Notes under the pieces: generated by a model
The model's input: only the letters and a program-made list of their open reading frames with translations
Databases searched by the model: none
What the model was told of the DNA's origin: nothing
Source: an uncultured Clostridia bacterium
GTDB taxonomy: Bacteria; Bacillota; Clostridia; TANB77; CAG-508
Reading direction: 5' to 3'
Length of the DNA: 9,738 bases
NCBI GenBank assembly: GCA_944393345.1
Contig: CALXZW010000046.1
Coordinates: 1 to 9,738, forward strand
Shown here: positions 1 through 5,630 of the stretch, in pieces
How the letters are laid out: the number at the start of each line of letters is the position of its first letter
Numbering within the stretch: position 1 is the stretch's first letter
Translations under genes and position numbers: made by a program

Positions 1-179
1 ACTGTAAATGTTTGGTTAACTCCTCCACCTTGTACTTTTATAATTATTCCTTCAAATACTTGGATTCTTTCTTTGTTTCCTTCTTTTATTCTTACGTGAA
101 CTTTTACTGTGTTACCAACTTTTAATTCTGGTATTTTATTTTTTAGTTGTTCGTGTTCGATTGATTTTATAATATCCAT
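1..179 (-). CDS. rplS: 50S ribosomal protein L19, N-terminal part (runs off the window)
   Basis: L19 is a large-subunit ribosomal protein that sits at the interface with the 30S subunit. The 59 residues visible start MDIIKSIEHEQLKNKIPELK and continue with VGNTVKVHVRIKEGNKERIQ and VFEGIIIKVQGGGVNQTFT, the classic L19 N-terminal SH3-like barrel. About half the usual 110-120 residues are present and the 3' end lies beyond position 1. The ATG at 179 follows an AGGAGG Shine-Dalgarno at 191-196 with suitable spacing, so the start is secure. It is the last visible gene of the ylxM-ffh-rpsP-khpA-rimM-trmD-rplS series and follows trmD after about 50 bases with no terminator or promoter that I can see. 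The trmD-rplS pairing is standard in bacteria and supports the call. Confidence 0.97.
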   Translation of the reverse strand, partial: MDIIKSIEHEQLKNKIPELKVGNTVKVHVRIKEGNKERIQVFEGIIIKVQGGGVNQTFT

Positions 180-190
180 CTTAGAACTTT

Positions 191-196
191 CCTCCT
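191..196 (-). promoter_or_regulatory. Shine-Dalgarno of rplS
   Basis: The minus strand reads AGGAGG, 11 bases upstream of the rplS ATG at 179. It is a full consensus site and fixes the rplS start. Confidence 0.8.
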
Positions 197-232
197 TTTC
201 TTTAATTCTTTGAGCGGTGCACCTAATGCACT

Positions 233-907
233 TCATTTATTATTTTTTAGTAAATCTGGTCTTTTATTTTTAGTTATTTCTAATGATTTATCATTTCTCC
301 ATTTTTCTATATTTTGATGATGACCTGATAATAATATTTCTGGAACTTTTTCTCCTTCGAATATTTCTGGTCTTGTATATTGAGGATATTCTAGAAGTCC
401 ATTTGAAAAACTTTCTTCTTTTACTGATTCTTGATTTAGTACACCTTCTACATATCTACTAACACTATCTATTAAAACCATTGCTGGAATTTCTCCTCCT
501 GTTAATACATAATCTCCTATAGATATTTCTTCATCTACTATTTTATCAAGAACCCTTTGATCAATTCCTTCATAATGGCCACATAAAATAACTAAATGCT
601 TATTTTTTGATAAATCTTCTACTTTTTTTTGATTTAATATATTACCTTGTGGTGACATATATATTACTTTTGCATTTTCAATGTTTGGTATTGATTTATA
701 TGCTTCATATACAACATCTGGTCTTATTACCATGCCAGCGCCACCACCATATGGAGTATCATCAACTTTTTTGTGTTTATCTTTTGAAAAATCTCTAATA
801 TTTATTAAGTTAATATTTATTAGTTCTTTTTCTTTTGCTTTTCCTATAATACTTTGATTAAGTATTTCAAACATTTCAGGGAAAAGTGTTAAAACATCAA
901 ATTTCAT
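233..907 (-). CDS. trmD: tRNA (guanine-N1)-methyltransferase TrmD
   Basis: TrmD transfers a methyl group from S-adenosylmethionine to N1 of G37 next to the anticodon, which prevents +1 frameshifting. It acts in the cytosol as a homodimer. The 224-residue product has the family hallmarks: MKFDVLTLFPEMF at the N-terminus, DDTPYGGGAGMVIRP at 49-63, ILCGHYEGIDQRV at 107-119 and ISIGDYVLTGGEIPAM at 128-143. The last two form the SPOUT trefoil knot that binds the cofactor. ETTER-like C-terminal helices end in RPDLLKNNK. An in-frame ATG at 919 exists, but it overlaps the GGAGG at 913-917. The ATG at 907 has that site 5 bases upstream and begins with the conserved MKFDVLTLFP, so I use 907. The gene ends in TGA. 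It follows rimM almost without a gap and precedes rplS. Confidence 0.97.
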   Translation of the reverse strand: MKFDVLTLFPEMFEILNQSIIGKAKEKELININLINIRDFSKDKHKKVDDTPYGGGAGMVIRPDVVYEAYKSIPNIENAKVIYMSPQGNILNQKKVEDLSKNKHLVILCGHYEGIDQRVLDKIVDEEISIGDYVLTGGEIPAMVLIDSVSRYVEGVLNQESVKEESFSNGLLEYPQYTRPEIFEGEKVPEILLSGHHQNIEKWRNDKSLEITKNKRPDLLKNNK

Positions 908-919
908 TTTTGCCTCCAT

Positions 920-1426
920 CTATATTAACCCTTTTATCAAATGAACTATAATTTTTTTATTCTTTATATCAATTCCTTTTATAACTTCTGAAATTGCTGG
1001 TAAAAGAATTTGTTTACCAAGTTCATTTTTTACTACATATATATCATTACTTCCAGTATTAAAAATATCTTCTAAAGTTCCAAGTAAATTACCATTATCA
1101 TCATAGACTTCAAGACCTAATAAATCCACAATGTAATATGTCCCTTCTTTTAAAGGTTCTTCTTTTTCTCTATCTTTTAGCAAATAACTTTGTCTTAAAA
1201 GATTTGCTTCTTCAATATTGTTTATTCCTTTTAATTTCAAAAGTATCATATTTTTATGGTATTTTACTTCTTCTATTTCATATTCTTTTTGCTCGGATTT
1301 ATTTTTTATATATATAGTTTTTAAATTTTCAAATTGTTCAATATCATCTGTAAAAGGTTGCACTTTAACCATACCTTTTATTCCAAATGTATTTACAATT
1401 TGGCCTATTTCAAGATATTTTGTCAT
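920..1426 (-). CDS. rimM: 16S rRNA/30S maturation factor RimM
   Basis: RimM helps the 3' domain of 16S rRNA mature and binds ribosomal protein S19 during 30S assembly. The 168-residue product has the two usual beta-barrel parts. The N-terminal RimM domain is at about 1-85, with LEIGQIVNTFGIKGMVKVQP at 5-24. A PRC-barrel domain at about 95-168 contains VDLLGLEVYDDNGNLLGTL and LLPAISEVIKGIDI. Length is normal for the family. A longer frame starts at a TTG at 1441, directly abutting the khpA stop, but that codon overlaps the GGAG at 1436-1439. The ATG at 1426 lies 9 bases beyond the GGAG and is preferred. The TAG stop sits immediately upstream of the trmD ribosome binding site, so the two genes are tightly coupled. 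Confidence 0.96.
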   Translation of the reverse strand: MTKYLEIGQIVNTFGIKGMVKVQPFTDDIEQFENLKTIYIKNKSEQKEYEIEEVKYHKNMILLKLKGINNIEEANLLRQSYLLKDREKEEPLKEGTYYIVDLLGLEVYDDNGNLLGTLEDIFNTGSNDIYVVKNELGKQILLPAISEVIKGIDIKNKKIIVHLIKGLI

Positions 1427-1441
1427 ATTAAAATACTCCAA

Positions 1442-1672
1442 TTATCCTATAAATTCAACAGTAATTCTTTTTTGCTCTTTTCCTGCTACTGCTTTCATTA
1501 CTGTTCTTATTGATTTTGCAAGTTTACCTTGTTTTCCAATTACTTTTCCCATGTCACTTTCAGCAACTTTAACTTCAAATATTATTGATTTTTCACCTTC
1601 TAGTTCTTTTATTTCAACTGCTTCTTTATTATCAACTAAATTTAAAATTATTGTTTGTAATATTTCTTTCAT
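1442..1672 (-). CDS. khpA: KH-domain RNA-binding protein KhpA (YlqC family)
   Basis: KhpA is a single-KH-domain protein which, in streptococci and clostridia, pairs with KhpB (Jag/EloR) and binds many RNAs. In pneumococcus it affects cell elongation and division. The product is 76 residues, the usual size. The second half carries the KH GXXG loop as VIGKQGKLAKSIRTVMKA, with G46-K47-Q48-G49, preceded by the beta strand FEVKVAESDMGK. A longer frame starts at an ATG at 1687, but that ATG is fused to the Shine-Dalgarno GGAGG at 1681-1685. The ATG at 1672 has 8-base spacing and is the better start. The gene lies between rpsP and rimM as in Bacillus subtilis, but no ylqD follows it. RNA binding is a family inference; no target is visible here. 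Confidence 0.93.
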   Translation of the reverse strand: MKEILQTIILNLVDNKEAVEIKELEGEKSIIFEVKVAESDMGKVIGKQGKLAKSIRTVMKAVAGKEQKRITVEFIG

Positions 1673-1716
1673 TTTGTTTTCCTCCATTTTTGTATTTGTT
1701 TTTTGATATTGGTAAA

Positions 1717-1947
1717 CTATGCTTTTTCGATTAATTTTTTAACTGTATCTGTTGGTTTTGCACCGTTTTTAATCCATTTTTCTAATTTTTCTTTGTCTAC
1801 TACTATTGTTGCTGGTTCTGTCATTGGATTATATGTTCCTATTTGTTCTACTATTTTACCATCTCTTGGAGATCTAGAATCTGCAACTACAATATGATAA
1901 AATGGTGCTTTTTTCTTTCCTTGTCTTTGTAATCTTATTTTTACCAT
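1717..1947 (-). CDS. rpsP: 30S ribosomal protein S16
   Basis: S16 is a primary 16S rRNA-binding protein needed for 30S assembly. The 76-residue product starts [20 protein letters not shown] and continues with [20 protein letters not shown], the S16 signature. The C-terminus ([21 protein letters not shown] region) matches the family's basic tail, and the length is the bacterial norm. A GTG at 1956 would add three residues (MKN) but overlaps the strong AGGAGG at 1956-1961. The ATG at 1947 is 8 bases downstream of that site and matches the conserved N-terminus. It lies between ffh and khpA in the expected order. Confidence 0.97.
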   Translation of the reverse strand: MVKIRLQRQGKKKAPFYHIVVADSRSPRDGKIVEQIGTYNPMTEPATIVVDKEKLEKWIKNGAKPTDTVKKLIEKA

Positions 1948-1955
1948 GTTTTTCA

Positions 1956-1961
1956 CCTCCT
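1956..1961 (-). promoter_or_regulatory. Shine-Dalgarno of rpsP
   Basis: The minus strand reads AGGAGG followed by TG, ideally spaced (8 bases) from the ATG at 1947. The alternative GTG start begins inside it, so this site decides against the longer form. Confidence 0.75.
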
Positions 1962-2005
1962 AATAATTTGAAATATATATAAATTTAAAAATTTAATAAC
2001 TTATT

Positions 2006-3355
2006 TTAAAATTTGAATTTTTTTAATGCATTTTCATCAATTCCATTCATTAATTTTTTCATTCCACCATTTGCTTTCATCTTTTTCATCATTTTTTGTG
2101 TCATTTCAAATGATTTTATGAATTTATTAATATCTTGGACTGTTGTTCCACTACCTCTTGCTATACGTTGTCTTCTACTTGCATTTAAGAGTCTAGTGTC
2201 TCTTTTTTCTTCTTTTGTCATAGAACATATCATTGCTTCTATTTTTACAAATTCTTTTTCATCTACTTTTAAATCTTTTATTTGATTCATTCCAGGTATT
2301 AATTTTAATAATGATGAAAATGATCCCATTTTTTTTACTTGTCTAAGTTGTACCAAATAATCATCTAAATCTAATTCTTTTTTCTTTAATTGCTTTTCTA
2401 GTTTTTCTGCTTGTTCTATATCTAAAGACTCTTCCGCTTTTTCTATTACAGATAAAATATCTCCCATCCCTAAAATTCTTTGTGCCATTCTATCTGGATG
2501 AAAGATTTCAATGTCACTTAATTTTTCACCTGTTGCTGCAAATTTTATTGGTCTTCCTGTAACTTTTTTTACTGATAATGCCGCTCCTCCACGTGTGTCA
2601 CCATCTAATTTAGTTAAAACTATTCCATCAATTCCAAGTGTTTCATTAAATTTTTCTGAGACATTTACTGCATCTTGTCCTGTCATACTATCCACTACAA
2701 GTAAAATTTCATGTGGTTTTATATTTACTTTTAGTTTTTTTAGTTCTTCCATTAATTCTTCATCTATATGTAAACGTCCAGCAGTGTCTAATATTACTAC
2801 ATCATTTAATTTTGACATAGCAACAGACATTGCTTGTCTTGCAATATGTACAACATCTTTTGAGTTTTCATTTGCAAATACTGGTATATTTAATTGTGCT
2901 CCTACTACTTGTAATTGCTTTATCGCCGCTGGTCTATATACATCACAGGCAACTAGTAAAGGTTTTTTCCCTTGTTTTCTTAATATATTAGCTAATTTAC
3001 CTGCTGTTGTTGTTTTTCCCGAACCTTGTAACCCAACAAGCATTATTATTGTTGGAGGATTTGGTGTAAAATTAATTTTACTTTCTATTCCTCCTAATAA
3101 CTCAATTAATTCATCTTTTACTATTTTTATAACTTGCTGCCCTGGCGTTAATGATTTTAGAACATCTTGCCCAAGTGCTTTTTCTTGAATGGTTGCTATA
3201 AATTCTTTTACTATTTTGTAGTTTACATCTGCTTCTAAAAGTGCAAGTTTTACTTCTCTTAACATTTCTTTTAAATCAGATTCAGTTATTCTTGCTTTTC
3301 CTCTGATTTTTCTTGTTATTTCTTGTAATCTAGAAGATAATCCTTCAAAAGCCAT
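2006..3355 (-). CDS. ffh: Signal recognition particle GTPase Ffh (SRP54)
   Basis: Ffh binds signal peptides of nascent membrane and secreted proteins and, with SRP RNA and the receptor FtsY, delivers ribosomes to the Sec translocon. The 449-residue product has an N-domain helical bundle at about 1-90. The G domain has P-loop GLQGSGKTT at 108-116, DVYRPAAIKQL at 138-148, DTAGR at 190-194 and TKLDGDTRGG at 248-257. A methionine-rich M domain runs from about 330 to the end, with the RNA-binding stretch RRQRIARGSGTTVQDINK at 394-411 and a MTQKMMKKMK hydrophobic/Met segment. All parts are intact. An ATG at 3373 would add six residues, but the GGAGTG at 3362-3367 lies inside that extension. The ATG at 3355, six bases beyond it, gives the usual MAFEGLSSRLQ start. 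It follows ylxM by 31 bases. Confidence 0.98.
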   Translation of the reverse strand: MAFEGLSSRLQEITRKIRGKARITESDLKEMLREVKLALLEADVNYKIVKEFIATIQEKALGQDVLKSLTPGQQVIKIVKDELIELLGGIESKINFTPNPPTIIMLVGLQGSGKTTTAGKLANILRKQGKKPLLVACDVYRPAAIKQLQVVGAQLNIPVFANENSKDVVHIARQAMSVAMSKLNDVVILDTAGRLHIDEELMEELKKLKVNIKPHEILLVVDSMTGQDAVNVSEKFNETLGIDGIVLTKLDGDTRGGAALSVKKVTGRPIKFAATGEKLSDIEIFHPDRMAQRILGMGDILSVIEKAEESLDIEQAEKLEKQLKKKELDLDDYLVQLRQVKKMGSFSSLLKLIPGMNQIKDLKVDEKEFVKIEAMICSMTKEEKRDTRLLNASRRQRIARGSGTTVQDINKFIKSFEMTQKMMKKMKANGGMKKLMNGIDENALKKFKF

Positions 3356-3386
3356 AATTTTCACTCCATTCATTTTTATTGTAGTT

Positions 3387-3734
3387 TTACACTAAACAAT
3401 TTAATTCTTTTTTTATTTCTTCCAATACTTTTGAAATTTGTTTATCAGAAGATGTTGTTTGAATTTTTGTTAATTCGACTAAAACTTTTTCAATTTTCTT
3501 TTCTTGATTTAACGTCCTTTTCATAAACAATAGCTTTTCTTCGTATTCGAAAAGTTTATTTTCCCCCTTTTTTATTATGTCTCTAACAGCTTGTCTTGTA
3601 ATATTATTGTTTTCTGCTATTTCTGATAAAGACAAGTCATTATTATAGTAGTCATCTAGAAATTCATATTGTTTTTCAGTTAACAATCTACCATATAATT
3701 GGCATAATATACTTACTTTAACATTCTTTTCCAC
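3387..3734 (-). CDS. ylxM: YlxM family helix-turn-helix protein (putative SRP accessory)
   Basis: YlxM is a small DNA-binding-like protein encoded next to ffh in Gram-positive bacteria. In streptococci it has been reported to interact with SRP components. The 115-residue product shows the family's N-terminal region LYGRLLTEKQYEFLDDYYNN (13-32), then a sigma-70 region 4-like helix-turn-helix, LSLSEIAENNNITRQAVRDI (34-53). KKGENKLFEYEEKL follows, and a Lys/Glu-rich, probably coiled tail (about 72-115) is less conserved. The start is a GTG at 3734, preceded by AGAGGT at 3741-3746. An ATG two bases upstream is in another frame. It is the first gene of the ffh operon, with a promoter directly upstream. 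In Bacillus subtilis ftsY precedes ylxM; here it does not. Confidence 0.93.
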   Translation of the reverse strand: MEKNVKVSILCQLYGRLLTEKQYEFLDDYYNNDLSLSEIAENNNITRQAVRDIIKKGENKLFEYEEKLLFMKRTLNQEKKIEKVLVELTKIQTTSSDKQISKVLEEIKKELNCLV

Positions 3735-3769
3735 ATCACTACCTCTTTTCTTTTTTGTAATGCTAATAT

Positions 3770-3798
3770 ACTTTACACTATTTTTTATGGTTTGTCAA
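3770..3798 (-). promoter_or_regulatory. Sigma-A-type promoter of the ylxM-ffh operon
   Basis: The minus strand has a perfect -35 TTGACA at 3793-3798, a 17-base spacer and TAAAGT at 3770-3775 as the -10 (four of six consensus bases). Transcription would start near 3763, leaving a leader of about 30 bases with AGAGGT before the ylxM GTG. Position and spacing fit the first gene of the operon. No comparable promoter is seen in the short gaps farther down, so the seven genes probably share it. Confidence 0.72.
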
Positions 3799-3847
3799 GT
3801 GTTTTAGCGTATTTATTTTAGATTTACATATCAAATAAGTGCATAAC

Positions 3848-3905
3848 ACCTTTTCAAGGTTAGAATTTTTATTTAATTTAGGTTAAGACTTGTATTTTAA
3901 CCTAA
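3848..3905. repeat. Cluster of AGGTTA inverted repeats upstream of the ylxM promoter
   Basis: A perfect 9-base dyad, TTAGGTTAA at 3878-3886 and TTAACCTAA at 3897-3905, is separated by 10 bases. Next to it is a second, smaller dyad, ACCTT at 3848-3852 and AAGGT at 3856-3860, which continues into another AGGTTA (3857-3862). The same AGGTTA half-site thus occurs three times within about 50 bases. No T-run follows on the minus strand, so it is not a canonical terminator for the gene ending at 3945. It may be a weak transcript end or an operator about 60 bases upstream of the ylxM -35. Function is unproven. Confidence 0.4.
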
Positions 3906-3944
3906 TAATTTATAATGAATTATTTTTTACACTATGTAACATTT

Positions 3945-5357
3945 CTACCTTATATTTCCCTCTTTTTTAGGTACTTGCTTTCCTAATCGTGATTTTGCAT
4001 TCTCCATAATACAAATTTTTTCTTGTGATAATCCTAGTCTTGTAGCTTGTCCTATAATCATATCTCTTACTTTTTTAATTAATTCAGGTTTCCTTTTTAC
4101 AATATCTAATATATCTTTTTTAGGTATACCATTAAATACATTTTTCATTATCACAAAACATATCTCTGACATTCCAGAATTATAAGATGCCCCACTTTTT
4201 AATACTCCATCTGTTCCTACACCAATATAATTTTGAATAGTTCCTGCTAACAATGGTGGACGACGATACCTTATCTCTGGATGTTCTTTTCTCACTTCTT
4301 CTATACATTGTAAAAAAATATCTGCATTATTAAAATCTGTATATATACATAATTTATCTGCTCTTTCATGTTCCTGCTTATAAGGATCGACAACTTTAAA
4401 ATAATAGTTGAGATTTCTTTGTTCACATTTTTCTTGAAAATGTCTTGCAAATCTGTATGTATCATACCCTGCATTAATATAAAATTTCATTTGTGGTTGT
4501 TGCTTATTTGCATTAGTTTGCTTCAGATTTTGAGGATTAACATGAAATCCCATTATTCCTTTTCCTCCATCAAAAGCATCCTGCACCAAATTTCTTTCTA
4601 TCCAGCCGGCTAAAATTCTAAAGTTTAATTCTTCATCGCTCAAATGGAAATCTCTTAATTTATTAATATATGTATGTCTATTATTTGGAGAGGATTTCAT
4701 ATTGTTATATAAACTGTAAATATCGCGAGCATTGCTTTGGTATACATAATTGCAAAACTCATCATAGGTTTTAAATCTTTCAAAAATTCTCCTTACTCTT
4801 TGATCATTCATTATAGGATTATTTTTTTCCTTAATTATATTAGCATATAATTTAGTAAAATTTGGTATCATTATATTTTCTTGAAATTCTTTTAAATGTT
4901 TTTGCATATCATTCGAATTTTCATTATCATAATATATAACTTGCCTATAAAAATCATCTGGATTAACTGATTTAGATGTTGCATATAATTTAATCAATGT
5001 CCTTATAGTCTCTTCACTATCCAATGGACTTTCTATCTTACTATACATTCCTTGATTTTCCTCAAAACTAGCTTTTAATAATGGATATGCAATCTCATCA
5101 AAATACTGTTGAGCATTTTTATTAGTGCCTTGTTCTATATAAAATCTATTTATCGATTTATCATCTTTATTTAACTGTCCTAAGAAAATATAGTCATCTC
5201 TACCTTCTTTTTCCATTAAATTATTATCGCCTAATAATCTTTTAATTATAAAATTTTCCACTAGTTGCTTATCATTTATATCTATTGTATTAATACCAGT
5301 GAAGACTTTAATTTCCGAGCTTGTATTATCTTCATGTATTAAAGTTACTATGTACAT
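3945..5357 (-). CDS. Uncharacterised protein with a HopA1-like C-terminal region
   Basis: The 470-residue protein is probably cytosolic: I see no signal peptide or membrane helix. Residues 1-270 are not recognised. Residues about 288-395 resemble, by eye, the HopA1 family (named after a Pseudomonas type III effector; related proteins occur in class V lanthipeptide gene clusters). The match consists of MKFYINAGYDTYRFARHF (290-307), LNYYFKVVDPY (316-326), RADKLCIYTDF (332-342), a proline-rich RRPPLLAGTIQNYIGVGTD (365-383) and SYNSGMSEICFVIM (391-404). This is pattern recognition, not a database result, and no catalytic function can be assigned. Positions are counted from the first ATG (5357), which lacks a well-spaced ribosome binding site. 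The same frame continues upstream to 5438, so the true start is probably near 5437. The gene stands alone, with its own promoter (5461-5488), after the pheT terminator. No transposase or phage gene adjoins it. Confidence 0.75.
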   Translation of the reverse strand: MYIVTLIHEDNTSSEIKVFTGINTIDINDKQLVENFIIKRLLGDNNLMEKEGRDDYIFLGQLNKDDKSINRFYIEQGTNKNAQQYFDEIAYPLLKASFEENQGMYSKIESPLDSEETIRTLIKLYATSKSVNPDDFYRQVIYYDNENSNDMQKHLKEFQENIMIPNFTKLYANIIKEKNNPIMNDQRVRRIFERFKTYDEFCNYVYQSNARDIYSLYNNMKSSPNNRHTYINKLRDFHLSDEELNFRILAGWIERNLVQDAFDGGKGIMGFHVNPQNLKQTNANKQQPQMKFYINAGYDTYRFARHFQEKCEQRNLNYYFKVVDPYKQEHERADKLCIYTDFNNADIFLQCIEEVRKEHPEIRYRRPPLLAGTIQNYIGVGTDGVLKSGASYNSGMSEICFVIMKNVFNGIPKKDILDIVKRKPELIKKVRDMIIGQATRLGLSQEKICIMENAKSRLGKQVPKKEGNIR

Positions 5358-5437
5358 ATCATATAATGGCCTTCCATCTTTTCTTGTAATAATAGTTTTC
5401 TCGCTTATTCTATAATCTTTTATTTTATTAATTTCAA
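5358..5437 (-). other. Probable N-terminal extension of the HopA1-like gene, with a disturbed start
   Basis: In the frame of the ATG at 5357 the minus strand stays open upstream to a TAG at 5451-5453. The codons just before that ATG (ITRKDGRPLYD) read like real coding sequence. A strong Shine-Dalgarno-like AAGGGAGAGG lies at 5439-5448, but the frame contains only ATT/ATA as possible starts there. A TTG at 5435-5437 is one base out of frame and meets TAA at 5420-5422. One extra A in the AAAA run at 5423-5426 would join them and give MKLIKIKDYRISEKT before the rest of the protein. Possible explanations are a sequencing or assembly error, a real mutation, slippage, or a rare ATT start at 5436-5438. 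Confidence 0.5.
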
Positions 5438-5438
5438 T

Positions 5439-5448
5439 CCTCTCCCTT
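5439..5448 (-). promoter_or_regulatory. Shine-Dalgarno-like site for the HopA1-like gene
   Basis: The minus strand reads AAGGGAGAGG. It lies about 80 bases upstream of the first in-frame ATG but right beside the TTG at 5435-5437, and only a few bases inside the predicted transcript. This suggests that translation starts here and not at 5357. Confidence 0.5.
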
Positions 5449-5460
5449 CTCTATATCATT

Positions 5461-5488
5461 ATTTTATCAGTTTAATTTTATTTTTCAA
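5461..5488 (-). promoter_or_regulatory. Promoter with extended -10 for the HopA1-like gene
   Basis: The minus strand has TTGAAA at 5483-5488, a 16-base spacer and TAAAAT at 5461-5466, preceded by TGA to give an extended -10 (TGATAAAAT). Transcription would begin near 5454, placing the AAGGGAGAGG site at the very 5' end of the mRNA. It lies downstream of the pheT terminator, so the gene appears to be transcribed independently. AT-rich sequence makes chance matches common, so confidence is moderate. Confidence 0.58.
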
Positions 5489-5579
5489 TGGATCAAAAAA
5501 ATATATAATTTGAATTTTATTAATTTATATTTTATTTACCAATAAAGTTTTGTGTATTTTAAAAATTGTACAACTTTTT

Positions 5580-5624
5580 TATACAAAAAGATATGTATCA
5601 CTAAAAAGTAACTACATATCTTTT
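5580..5624 (-). terminator. Rho-independent terminator of the pheS-pheT operon
   Basis: Just after the pheT stop (5631) the minus strand forms a perfect 12-base stem. AAAAGATATGTA (5613-5624) pairs with TACATATCTTTT (5586-5597). An inner TTACT/AGTGA stem with one wobble pair and a TTTT loop extends it. A TTTTT run (5585-5589) and further T/A-rich sequence follow. The stem is AT-rich but long. On the plus strand the tail after the hairpin is less uniform, so it is mainly a minus-strand terminator. Confidence 0.85.
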
Positions 5625-5630
5625 AATAGA

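Noticed and set aside
1218..1706. Plus-strand open frame (162 codons) covering rimM and khpA
   Set aside because: It is antisense to two clear genes, and its Phe/Ile/Ser-rich composition is what reverse-complemented Lys/Glu/Asn codons give. The apparent membrane character is an artefact.
1957..2005. Promoter in the ffh-rpsP gap
   Set aside because: The gap is nearly pure A/T with TATATATT-like strings, but I find no -35 at a suitable distance. The sequence is too low in complexity to support a call.
2511..3188. Long plus-strand open frame opposite ffh (225 codons)
   Set aside because: It lies wholly antisense to an intact, motif-complete Ffh, encodes a Ser/Phe/Ile-rich sequence with no recognisable family, and has no convincing ribosome binding site. 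It is a by-product of AT-rich coding on the other strand.
3878..3905. Terminator for the HopA1-like gene
   Set aside because: The 9-base dyad is real, but on the minus strand it is followed by ATTAAATAAAAATTC and not by a T-run. I list it as a repeat only.
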